A stretch of DNA of 64,000 nt, from assembly GCF_024362385.1 (NCBI RefSeq), contig NZ_CP101466.1, positions 4,402,001-4,466,000 on the forward strand. Reading direction: 5' to 3'. The notes under the pieces were generated by a model. It saw only the letters and a program-made list of their open reading frames with translations, did not search any database and was not told the origin of the DNA. This document shows positions 46,784-57,494 of this stretch, one piece after another. Every line of letters begins with the position of its first letter. Within the stretch, counting starts at the first letter, position 1. This DNA comes from Arthrobacter sp. DNA4. Its GTDB lineage: Bacteria > Actinomycetota > Actinomycetes > Actinomycetales > Micrococcaceae. The translations under genes were made by a program, and so were the position numbers.

Positions 46784-48274
46784 ATGACCAACACAGTGGA
46801 CACGTCCGCCCCGGTGACCACCGGCCTCTACATCGGAGGCTCAGAACGGCAGGCCGCCGCCACCATGGACATTGCCGATCCGGGCAAGCCCGGCACCATC
46901 GTGGGCCACGCCGCGGCGGCCGGCGCGGCCGACGTCCAGGACGCCATTGCTGCGGCGAAGGCGGCCTACCCCGGATGGGCTGCACTGGGGGCGCAGGAGC
47001 GCGCAGACCGGATGCGGCAGGCACTGGAGGGCATCGCGGATTTCCGTGATGAGGATGCCGCCATCCTCTCGCAGGAAAACGGCAAGATCCGCATGGAAGC
47101 CTGGGTGGACTCCCTGGTGTTCGAGATCAGGTGGAACCTCGCCCTGGAACTGGCTCCCGACGTCGACACCGCCAAGGTGCTGCCGCCCGCGCCCGGCATT
47201 CCCGTCTCCACCTCGGTCACTTTCCAGCCCCTGGGCGTGGTGACGGTCATCGTGCCGTTCAACTGGCCCATTGCCATCCTCGCGGCCTCGCTGCCGCATG
47301 CACTGCTGGCAGGGAACACGGCAATCGTTAAGCCGCCACCCACCGCGCCGCTGGCAACGACGCGCGTGGTCCAGAGGATTGCCGAAAAACTCCCGCCAGG
47401 GGTGCTGAACGTGGTGACCGGCAAGGACGCGGACATGGCTGCGCTCATCACCAGCCCTGACATCGCCAAGGTCTGCTTCACGGGCAGCGTGGGTGGCGGC
47501 AAGCGCATCATGGAAATGGCCGCGAAGTCACTCACGCGGGTAACGCTTGAACTCGGCGGAAACGATGCCGCCGTCATCCTCGCGGACGCGGTCCTCGATG
47601 ACACCCACCTGGACCGGCTCTACGCCGCGATCTTCGATACCACCGGCCAGATCTGCATGAATGCGAAGCGGGTTTACGTGCACCGTTCGCGCCTGGACGA
47701 GGTGGTGGCGGGGCTCTCGCAGCGGCTTGAAAAGGCGGTCATCGGCTACGGGCTCGACGACGGGACCACCATGGGTCCGCTGCACTCCCCCGTGCAGAAG
47801 GCCTTCGTGGCTGAGCTCATCGAGGAGGCCAAGGAAGCCGGTGCCGATGTCAGGGAGTTTGGCACCCTTCCCCCGGACCCTGAGCTGCAGGGCGGGAACT
47901 TCCTGCGTCCGGCACTGGTGATCGATCCGGACCCTTCGCTGCGGGTGGTCACCCTGGAACAGTTCGGGCCCGTCATCCCCCTGATCCCGTTCGACACGGA
48001 GGACGAGGCGGTGGAGGCGGCGAACGCGAGCTGGGCGGGGCTGTGCGGCTCGGTGTGGACCGCCGATCCGGCAGCGGCCGACCGCGTGGGTGGACGCCTG
48101 GTCTGCGGCTACGTGTGGGTTAACGACCACGGTGCAACCCGGCTGGACCTGCGCGCGCCATTCGGCGGAATGAAGCAGTCCGGCATGGGCAGGGAACAGG
48201 GCATTGAAGGGGTCCGGGCCTTCCAGGACACCCGCGCCATCGCCCATCTGGAACCGGCGGCAGCAGAAGGGTAG
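46784..48274 (+). CDS. Aldehyde dehydrogenase, probable ring-cleavage semialdehyde dehydrogenase
   Basis: 496 aa, NAD(P)-dependent ALDH. The Asn motif is VPFNWPIAI, the general-base Glu256 lies in LELGGNDA, the nucleophile Cys291 in TTGQICMNAKR, and the late motif FGPVIPLIPF is present. Placed directly after the extradiol dioxygenase, it probably oxidises the semialdehyde that ring cleavage makes, as 2-hydroxymuconic semialdehyde dehydrogenases do. If the substrate is the carboxylated semialdehyde, the product would be the 4-oxalomesaconate form used by LigU. Confidence 0.85.
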   Translation: MTNTVDTSAPVTTGLYIGGSERQAAATMDIADPGKPGTIVGHAAAAGAADVQDAIAAAKAAYPGWAALGAQERADRMRQALEGIADFRDEDAAILSQENGKIRMEAWVDSLVFEIRWNLALELAPDVDTAKVLPPAPGIPVSTSVTFQPLGVVTVIVPFNWPIAILAASLPHALLAGNTAIVKPPPTAPLATTRVVQRIAEKLPPGVLNVVTGKDADMAALITSPDIAKVCFTGSVGGGKRIMEMAAKSLTRVTLELGGNDAAVILADAVLDDTHLDRLYAAIFDTTGQICMNAKRVYVHRSRLDEVVAGLSQRLEKAVIGYGLDDGTTMGPLHSPVQKAFVAELIEEAKEAGADVREFGTLPPDPELQGGNFLRPALVIDPDPSLRVVTLEQFGPVIPLIPFDTEDEAVEAANASWAGLCGSVWTADPAAADRVGGRLVCGYVWVNDHGATRLDLRAPFGGMKQSGMGREQGIEGVRAFQDTRAIAHLEPAAAEG

Positions 48275-48328
48275 GCCCGGGACGGACGGTGGGCCGGAAG
48301 GTCCTGGATTCCGTTGATAGCTATCGAC

Positions 48329-48350
48329 ATTACCTATGTACATAGGTAAT
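48329..48350. promoter_or_regulatory. Perfect 22-bp palindrome upstream of metF-like gene
   Basis: The palindrome has the half-site ATTACCTATGT followed by its exact complement, giving ATGTACAT at the centre. It lies 45 bp upstream of the MTHFR start. A second palindrome, GATAGCTATC, sits just before it (48316-48325). ATGT/ACAT cores are common in PadR-family operators, and a PadR gene closes this operon at 51696. Confidence 0.6.
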
Positions 48351-48394
48351 CTTGAAGGCGGGTGCACCGCTGCACCCGCCGAAAGGATGACCTG

Positions 48395-49291
48395 ATGGCG
48401 ACTCGAATCATGCCCGCCCAAAACCGGGCAGCATCCCTGGAACTCATCAAGAACTTCTCGCTGGAGATGACCGGCAAGGACATTCCCGCCCTCATCGAAG
48501 CAAAAGACAGCATTCCGCCGGGCACCCGCATCAACGTCACCTTCCTCGGCAACGAGGACCTGGAGATGCGGGTGGCCGCGGCCAAAGCCGCCCGGGACCT
48601 GGGATTCATCCCCGTGCCGCACGTCTCGGCGCGCAGGCTGGCATCGAAGGGCGACCTCGAAAAGTTCCTCCAGCGCCTGGCGGAAGCGGGCGCCGCCGAG
48701 CACCTTTTCGTGGTGGGCGGCGACCCCGCGGAACCGGAGGGCCCCTACGAAGACTCCCTGGCGCTGGTCAACACCGGCCTCCTGCAGCAGTTCGGGGTCC
48801 GGGAGGTCGGAATCGGCGGATATCCGGAGGGCCATCCCGATATCCGCAAGGAGGACCTCTGGCGGGCGCTGGAGGACAAGACCGCAGCCCTCGCCGCGCA
48901 GGACCTTGGCGCCTCCATCATCACGCAGTTCGCATTCGACACCGAACCGGTGGCTGCGTGGATCGCCGAGGTCCGGGCCAGGGGAATCCAGGCACCAATC
49001 CGCGTGGGAACCCCCGGCCCGGCGGGAGTAAAACGGCTCCTCGGCTTTGCGCGCCGTTTTGGGGTGGGCGCCAACGCGATGATCGTCAAGAAATACGGCT
49101 TCTCGCTGACCAACCTCATGGGCGACGCCGGACCGGACCGGTTCGTGAACGATCTGGCCGCCGTCCTTGCCGACCGCGCGCCCGGCCCCCACCAACACCT
49201 CCCGGGGCAGGTTGGCCTGCACTTCTACACGTTTGGCGGCCTGCTGGCCACGGCCAACTGGGTCCGGCACTTCACCGCGGAAGAGGGCTAG
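48395..49291 (+). CDS. metF: Methylenetetrahydrofolate reductase family protein
   Basis: 298 aa from the ATG at 48395 with AAAGGA upstream. MTHFR TIM barrel: NFSLEMTGKDIPAL with the Glu, NVTFLGNEDLE, HLFVVGGDPAEPEGPYEDSL and GASIITQFAFDTEP. In aryl O-demethylating organisms MetF oxidises the 5-methyl-THF made by LigM to methylene-THF. Its place between the ring-cleavage genes and purU plus ligM supports that direction rather than methionine synthesis. It starts a new transcription unit with its own palindromic operator. Confidence 0.85.
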   Translation: MATRIMPAQNRAASLELIKNFSLEMTGKDIPALIEAKDSIPPGTRINVTFLGNEDLEMRVAAAKAARDLGFIPVPHVSARRLASKGDLEKFLQRLAEAGAAEHLFVVGGDPAEPEGPYEDSLALVNTGLLQQFGVREVGIGGYPEGHPDIRKEDLWRALEDKTAALAAQDLGASIITQFAFDTEPVAAWIAEVRARGIQAPIRVGTPGPAGVKRLLGFARRFGVGANAMIVKKYGFSLTNLMGDAGPDRFVNDLAAVLADRAPGPHQHLPGQVGLHFYTFGGLLATANWVRHFTAEEG

Positions 49292-49302
49292 GACGGCACG
49301 CG

Positions 49303-51626
<2,324 letters not shown>

Positions 51627-51695
51627 GCTGGGGACGCCGGAGTGCGGGGGCGCGGGCGCCCCCGCACCTTCCTTGAGCCCTTGGAGGAGTACCGC

Positions 51696-52316
51696 ATGAG
51701 CCTTCGGTACGCGCTGCTTGCGCTGCTGCGTGTGGGCCCGCTGTCTGGCTATGAACTGCAGAAGCAGTTCTCCATGTCGGTGGGGCACGTGTGGCATGCC
51801 CCCGATTCCCAGATCTACCCTGAGCTGCGCAAGATGGAAGCGGAGAACCTCATCGAGGGTGAGGAGCAGCCCAGGGGCCAGCGCGCCACCCGCCGGGTCT
51901 ACCATGTCACGGACGCGGGGAACCAGGCCTTCCTCGAGTGGATGCAGACCCCGTTGGAGTACGCGCGGGTCCGCGATCCCGCCCACCTGCGTGCCGCCTA
52001 CCTTGAGGCGGCATCCCCGGAGACGGCCAGGGAGTTTTTCCGCCGGCACCAGGAGCAATGGGAGGCCGAGCTCGCCCAATGGGAGGGTGAGCTCCAGCGC
52101 ATCGCCCAGGTGGAGAACCCGATGCTGGTGCGCCGCCTGGCCGTGACCGATCCGGCTGACCGCGAACGGACCATTGCGTTCAAGCGGTTCACCTATGAGG
52201 GCCTGGTGGACCGGGCCCACGCGGAGATCGCGTGGGCCCGGCGCGGGCTGGAACTGGTGGACAGCCTGGAATCCCCGGGCGGCGCCAGGCCGGTGCCAAG
52301 CGCCGCCCGGAGCTGA
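51696..52316 (+). CDS. PadR family transcriptional regulator
   Basis: 206 aa, GGAGGAG ribosome site. The winged HTH (LRYALLALLRVGPLSGYELQKQF ... SQIYPELRKMEAENLIE) is followed by a helical dimerisation domain (AAYLEAASPETAREFFRRHQEQWEAEL). PadR proteins often sense phenolic acids. As the last gene of the metF-purU-ligM unit it is the likely ligand of the 22-bp palindrome at 48329. Its TGA abuts the complementary stop of the ABC binding-protein gene with no gap. Confidence 0.88.
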   Translation: MSLRYALLALLRVGPLSGYELQKQFSMSVGHVWHAPDSQIYPELRKMEAENLIEGEEQPRGQRATRRVYHVTDAGNQAFLEWMQTPLEYARVRDPAHLRAAYLEAASPETAREFFRRHQEQWEAELAQWEGELQRIAQVENPMLVRRLAVTDPADRERTIAFKRFTYEGLVDRAHAEIAWARRGLELVDSLESPGGARPVPSAARS

Positions 52317-53573
52317 TCAGCCAAAGTTCTCGGCAGTTGCATAGCCCTTGCCGTTGTACTTCTGCACCACCACCGAGGACACCGCCGGCTGGCCATCCAC
52401 CGTGGTGTTGACCGACGTACCCTCCAGCATCAGTGGCGCCTTCAGGTCCTTGATGTCCCGCAGCGCCGTCATGAAGCTGTCCCGCGTGGGCTCCTTCATG
52501 TTCTGGAACGCCTTCTCAAGGGTGGCCCCCACCATGTAGCTCCACATGCAGTGCGGGAAGGCCGGCATGTCCGGGTAGTTCCCGTACTTCTTCAGTTCGT
52601 CGAGGAATTTGACGACGTCGGGGTCCTTGGCGAACGCCGGGCTCTGCGGTGCCTTGGCAAAGGACACCGAGTAGATTCCGGGGTAGGCGGAGGCGCCGCC
52701 CGGTTCGAGGATCGCCGTGGGGCTGGACGTGTTGGAGGGCAGGAACCAGCTGGGCTTCCAGCCGATCTGCTGCGCCTTTTGCAGTGCCGCGATGGTGAGC
52801 GGCGTGATGGACATGGCGTTGAAGAAGACGTCAGCCCCCGAGGAGGCCAGTTGGGTGAGCTGGGCATCCACGGACGTGTCGGTGGCCTCATAGGTCTGCT
52901 CCCCCACCACCGAAATGTTGGACGCCCCCTGGATGGCCTCCTTGAAGCCCGAGACGTATCCCTTGCCGTAGTCATCGTTCTGCGACAGGATGGCCACCTT
53001 GTGCTGCGCACCCGACTTCGCCAGGAGCTTTCCGAACGCGGCACCCTCATTCTGGTAGACGGGGACGAAGCCCAGTTGCCAGGGGCTCTGCTTCCGGTCG
53101 CTGAACAGTGGGTCACCGGTCATCACCAGCACCTGCGGGACCTTCTGGCTGATGGCCGCGTCGCGGAATGCCCGGTTGGTGGGCGTCCCCAGGCCGGCGG
53201 TGGCGGCAAACACGTTGTCGGACACCATCTGCTGGAAGTTGGCCAGGGACTTTTGCGGGTCGTAGGCGTCGTCGTAGGACTTGATGTTCACGGTGCGCGT
53301 CTTGCCGTCACCAAACTTCACACCGCCGGCGGCGTTCGCGGCCCCGAAGTACGCCGAGACCCCGGCAACCGTGCACTTGCCCGGTCCGGCGGTGGCGCCG
53401 CTGAGCGGCGTGGTGATCCCAAGCGTGATCGCCGAATCCGTGATCCCCGGAGAGGATGCCGAACCGCCGCCCTGGCCGCCGCTGTCACCCCTGCATCCGG
53501 ACAGGGAGAGCGCGACGGCGGCCGTCACGGCAACGATGCCAAGTACCCCGCCGGGCTTCTTTCTCATCTTCAT
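52317..53573 (-). CDS. Liv-type ABC transporter substrate-binding lipoprotein
   Basis: 418 aa. A lipoprotein signal ends in LSLSGC (Cys27), then a Peripla_BP_6 type I binding fold with AITLGITTPLSGATA, VNIKSYDDAYDPQKSLANFQQMV and AILSQNDDYGKGYVSGFKEA. Binding proteins of this class in aromatic clusters often bind aromatic acids rather than leucine. The gene's ATG overlaps the permease stop by 4 nt. It is the last gene of the importer operon. Confidence 0.9.
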   Translation of the reverse strand: MKMRKKPGGVLGIVAVTAAVALSLSGCRGDSGGQGGGSASSPGITDSAITLGITTPLSGATAGPGKCTVAGVSAYFGAANAAGGVKFGDGKTRTVNIKSYDDAYDPQKSLANFQQMVSDNVFAATAGLGTPTNRAFRDAAISQKVPQVLVMTGDPLFSDRKQSPWQLGFVPVYQNEGAAFGKLLAKSGAQHKVAILSQNDDYGKGYVSGFKEAIQGASNISVVGEQTYEATDTSVDAQLTQLASSGADVFFNAMSITPLTIAALQKAQQIGWKPSWFLPSNTSSPTAILEPGGASAYPGIYSVSFAKAPQSPAFAKDPDVVKFLDELKKYGNYPDMPAFPHCMWSYMVGATLEKAFQNMKEPTRDSFMTALRDIKDLKAPLMLEGTSVNTTVDGQPAVSSVVVQKYNGKGYATAENFG

Positions 53574-54706
53574 GGTCCATCTTGCCTCTCTGTTTGTTCG
53601 TGTCCCTCCAGCGCACTGTCCGGTACCGGACGGTGGGCTGGAGCGGTCTGCTGGGAGGTATCCGCTGCAGGAGCCGCCGGGGAGCCGGCAGCGGTGGAGT
53701 GGGCGGCGGTGGAGCGGGCGGCGGAGCGGCCACCGGCGGCGCCGGTCCGGCGGGCCAGCCTGCGGACCACCCTGGGGATGCTGACCAGGCCGCCGGGCAA
53801 CAGGAACAGCACCGCGAGGAGGATGGCACCCTGGCTGATGGTGGTGAGGTTGGGATCTATGGCGTTGGTGAGTTGCGGAACGAAGACGTAGTAGGCGCCG
53901 CCCAGGAGCGAACCCGCGATGCTCCCGGCGCCGCCGATGACCATGGCGGCCACGAGGCTGATGGAATGGCCGAAACTCAGGGTCTCCGGCGAGGTGTACT
54001 GCACGGCTGCGAGGTACAGGAAGCCGCTGGCACCGCCGAAGATGGAGGCGATGGTGAAGGCGAGGACCTTGGTCCGGTAGGGCGAAATGCCCATGGAGGC
54101 CGCAACAGCCTCGTTTTCCCGGACGGCCGCGAATGCCCGCCCGTACTTGCCCCGGACCAGGCTCCGCGCCAGCAGGAAAGCCGCGGCCGCCACCGCCAGG
54201 ACGATGTAGAACTGCCATTGGTCGTTGTCCAGGCCGGACCAGTCCGGGGCGTCCGTGAACCGCGCGGAGATCCCCTGCGAGCCGCCGGTAAATTCGGAGA
54301 GGCGCTTGGCCAGTGGCACCCCGACGATCGGGAGGGCGATGGTGACCATCGCGATGGCGAGGCCGCCCAGGCGGGCGGCGGCAAGGGCCACCAGCAGTCC
54401 CACCACGCCGGCAACGGCGCAGGCGGCGGCGAACACCAGCAGGATGTTCCAGCCATGGTTGACGCCGTACGCGGTGACATAGGCGCCCAGCCCCACGAAG
54501 AAGATCTGCCCGAGGTTGACCTGGCCTGTGTAGCCCATGACGATATTCAGCCCGAGCACCGCCACGGCATAGACACCGATGCGGACCAGCGTTTGGTTCG
54601 CAAAGGCCGGCAGGGCCAGTGGGGCCACGAGCAGCACTATGGCCACGACGGCGGCGAGGACTATCCGGACCCATGGCCTGCGGGCAGTGGCGGCAACGGC
54701 ACTCAT
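53570..54706 (-). CDS. Branched-chain-type ABC transporter permease (LivM)
   Basis: 378 aa from the ATG at 54706. About nine to ten hydrophobic segments, with LNIVMGYTGQVNLGQIFFVGLGAY and the cytoplasmic EAA-like loop AVRENEAVAASMGISPYRTKVLAF. A Pro/Ala/Ser-rich tail of about 60 residues (from about 320) is longer than usual for LivM. It overlaps livH by 1 nt and the binding-protein gene by 4 nt. Confidence 0.9.
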   Translation of the reverse strand: MSAVAATARRPWVRIVLAAVVAIVLLVAPLALPAFANQTLVRIGVYAVAVLGLNIVMGYTGQVNLGQIFFVGLGAYVTAYGVNHGWNILLVFAAACAVAGVVGLLVALAAARLGGLAIAMVTIALPIVGVPLAKRLSEFTGGSQGISARFTDAPDWSGLDNDQWQFYIVLAVAAAAFLLARSLVRGKYGRAFAAVRENEAVAASMGISPYRTKVLAFTIASIFGGASGFLYLAAVQYTSPETLSFGHSISLVAAMVIGGAGSIAGSLLGGAYYVFVPQLTNAIDPNLTTISQGAILLAVLFLLPGGLVSIPRVVRRLARRTGAAGGRSAARSTAAHSTAAGSPAAPAADTSQQTAPAHRPVPDSALEGHEQTERQDGP

Positions 54707-55587
54707 CAGACCCTCACCACGACCTTTCTGCCGAACAGGCCCTGGGGACGAACGATGAGGATGACGAAGATCAGCGCGAAGGGCACGGCGATCTTGAGGT
54801 CGTGGCCGATGAGGGGAATGTACACGGCCACCAGGTTTTCCAGGACACCGATCGCGGACGCCGCTACCACGCAGCCGATGGGGCTGGTCAGGCCGCCGAG
54901 GATCACGGCGGCGAGCGCATAGACCAGGGCCGTGTCCAGCATGCCGGGCGTGAGGGTCAGCTGGGGAGCCACGAGGACGCCGGCGATCGCCCCCAGGGTG
55001 GCCGCAAGTCCCCATCCCACCATGAGCAGGCGGCCCACCGGCAGGCCGGAAAAAGCGGCCGACGCCGGGTTGTCGGCAACGGCGCGCAGGGCCAGTCCCA
55101 GCTTGGTGCGCAGGAAGAGCAGCTGCAGGACCACCATGATCACCACGATGGTCACGGCGGTGGCAAGGGACCTGACGCTGACCACCGCCCCGAGGATTTC
55201 AACGCTGGTCAGCGGGAAGAGCGACGGGAACCCCAGGTTGTTGTAGCCCCAAAGGACTGCGCAGATGCCGGTGACCAGGGTGAGCAGGCCGATGGTCACC
55301 ACCACTGCGGTGTCCGGATCCCCCCGTTCAAACCGCCGGATCAGGAACCGTTCCACCAGTGCGCCGAAGAGGAAGGACAGGACAATGGCAAGGATGATGG
55401 CCAGGATGAGCGGCAGGCCGAGTTCCACGAACACGTAGGCGATGTAGGCGGACACCACCGCCATGCCGCCCTGCGCGAAGTTGATCAGGCCGGTGGCCTG
55501 GTTCACCAACACGATTGCCAGGGCCAGGGCGGCGTAGATGGAACCGGTGGCGAGGCCGTCAACGACGAGTTGGATGAAGGTTCCCAT
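54706..55587 (-). CDS. Branched-chain-type ABC transporter permease (LivH)
   Basis: 293 aa. LivH pattern: FIQLVVDGLATGSIYAALALAIVLV at the start, TGLINFAQGGMAVVSAY, and the loop ALRAVADNPASAAFSGLPVGRLL that contacts the ATPases. About eight hydrophobic segments. It lies 5 bp after livF in the livG-livF-livH-livM-livK order. Confidence 0.92.
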   Translation of the reverse strand: MGTFIQLVVDGLATGSIYAALALAIVLVNQATGLINFAQGGMAVVSAYIAYVFVELGLPLILAIILAIVLSFLFGALVERFLIRRFERGDPDTAVVVTIGLLTLVTGICAVLWGYNNLGFPSLFPLTSVEILGAVVSVRSLATAVTIVVIMVVLQLLFLRTKLGLALRAVADNPASAAFSGLPVGRLLMVGWGLAATLGAIAGVLVAPQLTLTPGMLDTALVYALAAVILGGLTSPIGCVVAASAIGVLENLVAVYIPLIGHDLKIAVPFALIFVILIVRPQGLFGRKVVVRV

Positions 55588-55592
55588 GCCGG

Positions 55593-56303
55593 TCAGCCCC
55601 CCAGGTAGGCGCGGCGGATTTCGTCCATGCCCTTGAGTTCGGCCGAGGTTCCGGTGAGGACGTTCCGGCCCGTTTCCAGGACCGTGGCGGTGTCCACCAG
55701 GGAGAATGCGAGGTTCGCATTCTGTTCCACCACCAGCATGGCGATCCCGGACTCGAGCCGCAGCCGGCGGATGGCCTGGTAGACCGCCTTGGCAGTGCTG
55801 GGCGCCAGCCCCAGCGAGGCTTCGTCCAAAAGCAGCAGTTTGGGTTTGGCCATGAAGGCGCGGCCCACCGCGAGCATCTGTTGTTCGCCGCCGGACAGTG
55901 CCGCCGCCCGCGAGCCCACCCGGTCCTGCAGCTGCGGGAACAGGTCAAGGCAGTAGTCGATGTCCCCGGCGATGGCTTTCCGGTCTTTGCGCAGGTAGGA
56001 GCCCACCATCAGGTTCTCGCGCACGCTGAGCTGGCCCAGTGTGCCCCGGCCCTCGGGCACGTGGGCTATGCCCAGCGCGGCCACCTGGTCCGGCCGGAGG
56101 CCCCGGATGTCCCGGCCATCGAACCTGATCCGTCCACCGGTCCTGACGCTGCCGCTGATGGCGCGGAGCGTGGTGGTCTTGCCCGCCCCGTTCGCGCCCA
56201 GGATGCCCACGGACCCGCCGTCCGGCACGCTGAGCGAGACCCCGTCCAGGACCTGCACGGGCCCGTAGGACGCTGTCACGTCCGTGAGTTCAAGCAGCGT
56301 CAT
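55593..56303 (-). CDS. ABC transporter ATPase (LivF)
   Basis: 236 aa from the ATG at 56303, overlapping livG by 14 nt; an in-frame start at 56321 is less likely. Walker A GANGAGKTTTLRAI, signature LSGGEQQMLAVGRAF and Walker B LLLLDEASLGLAP. LivF-type ATPase of the high-affinity importer. Because its start is inside livG, the two are translationally coupled. Confidence 0.92.
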   Translation of the reverse strand: MTLLELTDVTASYGPVQVLDGVSLSVPDGGSVGILGANGAGKTTTLRAISGSVRTGGRIRFDGRDIRGLRPDQVAALGIAHVPEGRGTLGQLSVRENLMVGSYLRKDRKAIAGDIDYCLDLFPQLQDRVGSRAAALSGGEQQMLAVGRAFMAKPKLLLLDEASLGLAPSTAKAVYQAIRRLRLESGIAMLVVEQNANLAFSLVDTATVLETGRNVLTGTSAELKGMDEIRRAYLGG

Positions 56304-57072
56304 CCGCGGCGTCCCTCCCAATGTAGGCCTCGATGACGCGGGGATCGGACTGGGCCTCCGCCGCGGTTCCCGACATCAGCTTCCGTCCGTGGTCCAGGAC
56401 CACCACCTGGTCGGTGAGCGCGGAGATGAGTCCCATGTGGTGCTCCACGATGATGATGGTGACGTCCTGCTCGGCGCGGAGGCGCTTCACGGTGGCGATG
56501 AGTTGTTCGACTTCCCCGTGGGAGAGCCCGGCTGCCGGCTCGTCGAGAAGAAGCAGGGCGGGCCTGGAAAGAAGGGCCCGCCACAGCTCGATGCCTTTAT
56601 GCAGCCCGTGGGAGAGTTCGTCGGCTGGCACATCCGCCGCCCAGCCCAGCCCGGCCTTGGCAAGGAGTTCGAGCGCCTCGTTACGGACGGCGCGCTCGGC
56701 CCGGACGGTGTAGGGCATCCTCAGCGCCCAGGAGACCGGGCCGCCGGGCAGCCGCGTGTGCCCTCCGAGGAGCACGTTCTGCAGCACTGTGGTGTTTAGC
56801 TGGAGCGCAGGATGCTGGAAGGTGCGCGCAAGTCCAAGGCGGGCCATCCGGGAAGGGGCACTGCCGGAAACCTCGGTTCCGTCGATGGAAATCGATCCGG
56901 AGCTTGGCCGGTAATGGCCGCTGATGCAGTTGAACAGGGAGGTCTTGCCGGCACCGTTAGGGCCTACCAGGCCAAAGATCACGCCGGGCTCGACGTCGAA
57001 GCTGACGTCCTGCAGCACCTTGACCCCGCCGAAGTGGAGGCTGACGTCCTTGAGGCTCAGGCTCGCGGCCAC
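56290..57072 (-). CDS. ABC transporter ATPase (LivG)
   Basis: 260 aa, first gene of the importer operon. Walker A GPNGAGKTSLFNCI, Walker B LLLLDEPAAGLSHGE and the C-terminal IVEHHMGLISALTDQVVVLDHG typical of LivG. The signature region reads LSHGLHKGIELWRAL, a degenerate form of LSxGQ that is often looser in LivG proteins. A promoter lies just upstream. Confidence 0.92.
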   Translation of the reverse strand: MAASLSLKDVSLHFGGVKVLQDVSFDVEPGVIFGLVGPNGAGKTSLFNCISGHYRPSSGSISIDGTEVSGSAPSRMARLGLARTFQHPALQLNTTVLQNVLLGGHTRLPGGPVSWALRMPYTVRAERAVRNEALELLAKAGLGWAADVPADELSHGLHKGIELWRALLSRPALLLLDEPAAGLSHGEVEQLIATVKRLRAEQDVTIIIVEHHMGLISALTDQVVVLDHGRKLMSGTAAEAQSDPRVIEAYIGRDAADDAA

Positions 57073-57136
57073 CCTGTACCTTCCTGTCGCATCATCGCTA
57101 GGAATGGGTGCAGTTGATCACCACTGCACGAAACCG

Positions 57137-57181
57137 ACGGTACGGATCGCGGACGAAATTGTCAACGATTTTGGAATCGTT
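57137..57181 (-). promoter_or_regulatory. Promoter of the ABC importer operon with an inverted repeat
   Basis: On the minus strand TTGACA (57165-57160), a 17-bp spacer and TACCGT (57142-57137) make a promoter 65 bp upstream of livG. The inverted repeat AACGATT-TTGG-AATCGTT (57164-57181) overlaps the upstream edge of the -35 box. It is a fitting site for a repressor or activator, not assigned to a protein. Confidence 0.6.
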
Positions 57182-57206
57182 TGGCGGTCAGGACCCCAGG
57201 CGCGGC

Positions 57207-57494
57207 TCAGCCACCCGCAACGGACTGGATTACCAGCACTTCCTGGCCGGGTTGGACCTCGGTGTCCAGGCCCTGCAGCCGCCGCACTTCGTCGCCGCCC
57301 ACATAGATGTTCACGAATCTGCGCAGGGCCCCGGTTTCATCGCGGAGCCGCCGGCCCAGCACGGCATAGTCCGAGGCCACCGCGTCAAGCAGGTGTGCCA
57401 CCGTCACCGGCCCGTCGGCCCGGGTGGACAGGACGGACTGCCCGCCGGCCAGCGGCTGCAGGACACCGGGCAGCAGCAGCGAGATCTCAGGCAC
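57207..57494 (-). CDS. MoaD/ThiS-family ubiquitin-like protein
   Basis: 95 aa from a GTG at 57494, overlapping the upstream gene by 8 nt. Beta-grasp pattern: VPEISLLLPGVL, VTVAHLLDAVASDYAVLGRRL, RRFVNIYVGGDEVRRLQGLDT and VQPGQEVLVIQSVAGG. The C-terminus ends in Gly-Gly, as sulfur-carrier proteins need. No MoeB, MoaE or ThiF gene is nearby, so its partner is unclear. Confidence 0.82.
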   Translation of the reverse strand: MPEISLLLPGVLQPLAGGQSVLSTRADGPVTVAHLLDAVASDYAVLGRRLRDETGALRRFVNIYVGGDEVRRLQGLDTEVQPGQEVLVIQSVAGG

